This document shows, piece by piece, positions 60,801 through 64,000 of a stretch of DNA of 64,000 bases; position 1 is the stretch's first letter, and each line of letters begins with the position of its first letter. Origin of the DNA: Icerya purchasi (Eukaryota > Arthropoda > Insecta > Hemiptera > Monophlebidae); NCBI GenBank assembly GCA_039619475.1, contig CM077116.1, positions 104,391,164 through 104,455,163 of the forward strand, written 5' to 3'. The notes beneath the pieces were generated by a model that worked only from the letters and a program-made list of their open reading frames with translations, searched no databases and had not been told where the DNA came from. The position numbers and the translations under genes are program-made.

Positions 60801-62299
60801 AAGGACTCTAGGTCTCATCATTTTCAGGACTGTTCTGTATGTAATTTACACAGTACTACAGAGTATCATCAGCATTGTGTCTAGAAATTTATCTGCTACA
60901 AACCAGTTGTTACTAACGGTAAATGAATTCCATCTGGTTTTGGAAAATGACGGAATTAAAGAAAAACAAACGCCAGTCCTTAAATTTTTACGAATAAGAA
61001 ACCAGTCCTCTGTGAAAGTAAATAGATCGTTTATCGTGATAACTGCATGATTAAAGACGGTAATCGAATAAATCCTTCAGGAGGGGAGAGAGGGAGAGAA
61101 AAAATTAACAGAACTTTCTTTGAACTGCTGATTGAAGTATTTTTTTTTTTCAAGTTATTGATTTACATAATAACCCGTGAAGTATAATAAAAGTTAGTAA
61201 AAGAAAAAATTTACAGAATCGCAAAAATAAATACGGAAAAAGGATATTTATGTGCTTTTATTCAATTTTTCTTAATATTTTTATTTGCATACTTTTTATT
61301 ATAAACGTTTTCGGCGACTTTTTATATCTTTTTCAAAAATGATGAAATATTTTCGAATCAAAATTAATGATTTACAACATTAAAAATTTATCTTGCTGTG
61401 TATTTTACGATTTCCAGGTAAAATCAGTTCTTAAATACGTAATAATCTAAATTTCTTTTATTCTTCGCATTTCAATAAATTACACCTGCTGAAAAAGTTA
61501 TAATGAATAAGAAGTTTTATAGATATGTGAATATCAAAAAATTTTCTCCGAAATTATCGACCCCCCCCCCCCCCCCCCAAAGGTGCCCGTACGAAGGAGC
61601 GAAAATTTTAAATTCTTTTAGATATGTAATAAAATTAGTAGACGAAGGAAAAGAAATAGTGTGGTAATAAAAGTCATGTTCTGTTGAAAACACGTAATGG
61701 AAAAATAATGATAATTTAATTATATACGTACCATCTAATGAAACAATAACAAGCCAACCGTTTTTAATTTATTCGATTCCCTAAACGTGTTCGGATTTTT
61801 TTTTTTTTTTTTTGTTTTTAATGCAATAATTAGAAAAAGTAATCGAAAGATTGAAATTACTTGCTTGAAATAGAGTAGTTTTTCGGGCAATAGAGGACTA
61901 TGCGAAATTTTAGTAGAACTTTATTATTCAATTACGTTTATTGGAATAATGCGACAGAAAAATTACTCATAAATTAAGTGGAGGGATTTTAATTGGCCGT
62001 TAAAACCTTGTAATAAATTCAACCCGCGCCTATAAATATCGCTAATTTGCCTACCCCGCTCTTTAAATCGTATTTATCAACTACGTATATTGTGGAGCTG
62101 TCTTGAAACTTTGTTCTACCGTAATTAGATATTTTTGAAACGTTCAAAGCATCGGAAATACGATGTTTTTTTTAGAATTTACTGATCATGGTATATTTTT
62201 GTAGTAATTCAAAAACCTACTTAATAAATAATGACTTTCGAGAATATCTCTTTCTAAAAGGCTTCACTTATCAAAAATAACAGCTTAGTCACTCATGCA
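60801..62299. other. AT-rich intergenic stretch
   Basis: Contains the poly-C tract (61561-61578) and a T tract (about 61798-61813). I recognised no gene or classified element. Confidence 0.5.
61561..61578. repeat. Poly-C tract of 18 bases
   Basis: Eighteen consecutive C in otherwise AT-rich sequence, followed by AAAGGTGCCCGTACG. Similar C or G runs elsewhere (986-999, 34295-34307) sit at mobile-element ends, so this may be an unrecognised MITE terminus. Confidence 0.9.
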
Positions 62300-62740
62300 T
62301 TTCGTTTACCGACCGACCCTCCTTGCTAATCTCTTCCCACAATAATTTTACAAAATCTCTATCATCACTCCCCTCTCTTCTTTCTAATTTTCCCATTCAT
62401 CCTAAATCGCCTACGTTTCACAAAAAACGGTACTCTAAACCTATCTATAATTCCTCTCCCCAATTCCCTCCTCTTCCATCTAATCGTATCCCATTTCCAT
62501 CTAATAGATGGGCTCTCAACAAATTCGTCCTTCCTTCGCCTAACTCTATTTCAGAAAGTTGTCCTCCCGCAAATCTTACTAATATTAAACTTGTATCCTC
62601 AGTTTCTCCGAACTCTCCCTCTTCGGCTCCTTTTCCCTTAATTAAAAATATTTCAATAACGATCTTAGAGCTTCTTTCTTTAACCAATATTGCTTCCTCT
62701 ACATTTATTTTCTGATTCTCTTTCTCGTTTCCTTTCTAAT
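62300..62740 (+). mobile_element. Probable LINE ORF1-like or 5' sequence, plus strand
   Basis: The + frame 62323-62715 (130 codons) is rich in Ser, Pro, Asn and Leu, with segments FPPLPSNRIPFPSNRWALNK and LPSPNSISESCPPANLTNIK. I recognise no domain. The pyrimidine-rich sense strand and its position just ahead of the RT-to-RNase H remnant at 63000-64000 suggest the same element. A polypyrimidine tract (about 62826-62915) lies between them. Confidence 0.35.
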
Positions 62741-62964
62741 AATGTACGTATTAATTAATTCCTTTCCTAATAACAAGGAAAAATCAAATAAAAATAAAAA
62801 GGAAGAAAAGCGAAAAGATTCAGAGCAGAATTTTCTTCTTTTTATTTTTTTGTCCTTTTTCCTTTCTTTTCCTTTCTTTTTTTCCTTTCTTTTTTTCCTT
62901 CCTTTCTCTCCTATCTTCTTGCTTAATCGGTTTCCTTGCATACGGCATAATACATTCAAGTCAG

Positions 62965-64000
62965 TTGGCCATTAATTCAACTTTAAGCATTGTTGTCTCC
63001 TTTTTCTCATTTCCTTTTGTTATTAAAAGTGCCGTTGCTGTAGTGGTCATACCCAGTATTGAGCTTTGGTATTTTTATTCTATTCATTTCTTTCTCGAAT
63101 GGGCTCACGCTGAGATAACTTATTCAATTTTTGGGCTGAGTTCCATTCGGATTACTTTTTTTTTTTTTACATTTACTGTTAGACTAGCTGGCGTGTTTAG
63201 CTATGGCTTCGCAACACTCAGCTCCCGCAGTAGTCTAACTTCAGCTGACTTTATTGTATTTATTTGGATGTTTTCATACTTCTTTTCTGTTTTCCCAAAA
63301 TCTCTGAATATTTCCTTCATCTCTGTTCACAAATGTGCTTTGGCATCTCTCTTTCTATTACTCTCTGTTTTCCTTTATAATTTAGCTGCCCTGACTCACT
63401 TCCTTCGTATTCGCAAATCTTATTTAGGCTATCGCTATCTTGCTAAACGTCTTTCACTTTCACCCTTTACTCTCATTTTCTCTTATCTTTCAGTTTCCCG
63501 GAATGGACGCTTTGAGCCCAGGAAAATTCTTATCTTATCTGTTATTTCTCCCCGTCTTATCTCATTTTGGCCGTATACAATTTTCTTTAATAGTCTGCCC
63601 TATTTCTTCTTTAACTTCAGTGATCTCTGCTATCCTCCCAGAGTATTTATTGCCTTCACTTGCAAAATCTCTCCCTCTAGCAGTAATTAAACAGGAATTC
63701 TACAGTACTGTCAATTCTCTCTTTCCTTCTCATGTAAACATTTTCCCTGATGGTTTTAATGCGCCTGATGGTTTTTTATTCTTCCAGATTATAACTTCTC
63801 TGAATGTTTTTGTCTTCCTTCTTTATGTTCCATATTTACGGCCGAGCTGGTAGCTATTTTATGTTCCATTATTTCGGTAGAGCGTTCGGCTCTATACTCC
63901 AGCTTGCTTAGGCTTGGACTTCTTGTTCCTTTTTGTGCCCGTTATATCCTGTTTTTTCCTTCTACACTTATTATCCCTCCCATTCTTACCTTCCTATTAA
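62965..64000 (+). pseudogene. LINE RT C-terminus and RNase H, plus strand, cut by the window end
   Basis: Near 63735-63780 FPDGFNAPDGF resembles the FTDGS start of RNase H. In the next frame YNFSECFCLPSLCSIFTAEL then VAILCSIISVERS (about 63790-63895) parallels LNYSELFQLPSLLSVFVAES in the minus-strand copy at 5900-6445, so they are the same family. Upstream, 62965-63690 stays open for 241 codons but reads as LINE only in places (TVRLAGVFS near 63175-63205). The long frame is probably a compositional effect of the pyrimidine-rich sense strand. The element continues past 64000. Confidence 0.6.

Noticed and set aside
62965..63690. 241-codon + frame that looks like a multi-pass membrane protein
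   Set aside because: The hydrophobic, Phe/Ser-rich sequence comes from the pyrimidine-rich sense strand of a LINE. RNase H and RT pieces appear in neighbouring frames.

Overview
This is a 64-kb piece of AT-rich animal genome, almost certainly from an insect. The reasons are spliced genes with GT-AG introns, a secreted single-domain von Willebrand factor C (SVWC) protein of the arthropod type, and a dense background of degraded non-LTR retrotransposons, SINEs, MITE-like elements, microsatellites and long homopolymer runs. A hemipteran would fit the repeat types, but this is a weak guess. There are no bacterial operons, and I saw no CRISPR array, tRNA or rRNA gene.

Only one host protein-coding gene can be defended, on the + strand. 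Coding exon 1 (40031-40178) encodes a signal peptide and a short linker. Coding exon 2 (46578-46894) encodes a cysteine-rich SVWC domain. The two join in phase across a 6.4-kb intron to give a 154-residue secreted protein. A splice acceptor 12 bases before the ATG shows that at least one noncoding 5' exon lies upstream. The best candidate is a TATA-promoter-like block with an exact CAG|GTACGT donor at 9494-9666, which would imply a first intron of about 30 kb. A second TATA-like site lies at 30447.

The rest is mostly mobile-element debris. LINE fossils: 220-300 (+, 3' tail), about 1490-3110 (-, RT plus RNase H), 5450-6805 (-, endonuclease and RNase H with no RT between), 11100-12750 (+, RT), 12755-13589 (+, RNase H to poly-A), 32580-33870 (-, RT), 34282-34680 (-), 34694-35040 (-), 47551-47805 (-), 53660-55060 (+), 56155-59044 (+, nearly full-length endonuclease plus RT, catalytic motif destroyed) and about 62300-64000 (+, running off the window). 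A Penelope-like fragment bounded by inverted repeats lies at 4612-5446. A possible LTR-retroelement protease motif lies near 25150-25215.

Short nonautonomous elements include two hAT-like MITEs (610-1014 and 53126-53408), a near-perfect palindromic mariner-type MITE (19100-19332), a terminal-inverted-repeat candidate (59438-60007), three dispersed copies of a tRNA-derived SINE (35225-35505, 42560-42675, 50225-50455) and another SINE-like retroposon (about 40659-40975). The remaining stretches are AT-rich intergenic or intronic sequence in which I recognise nothing.
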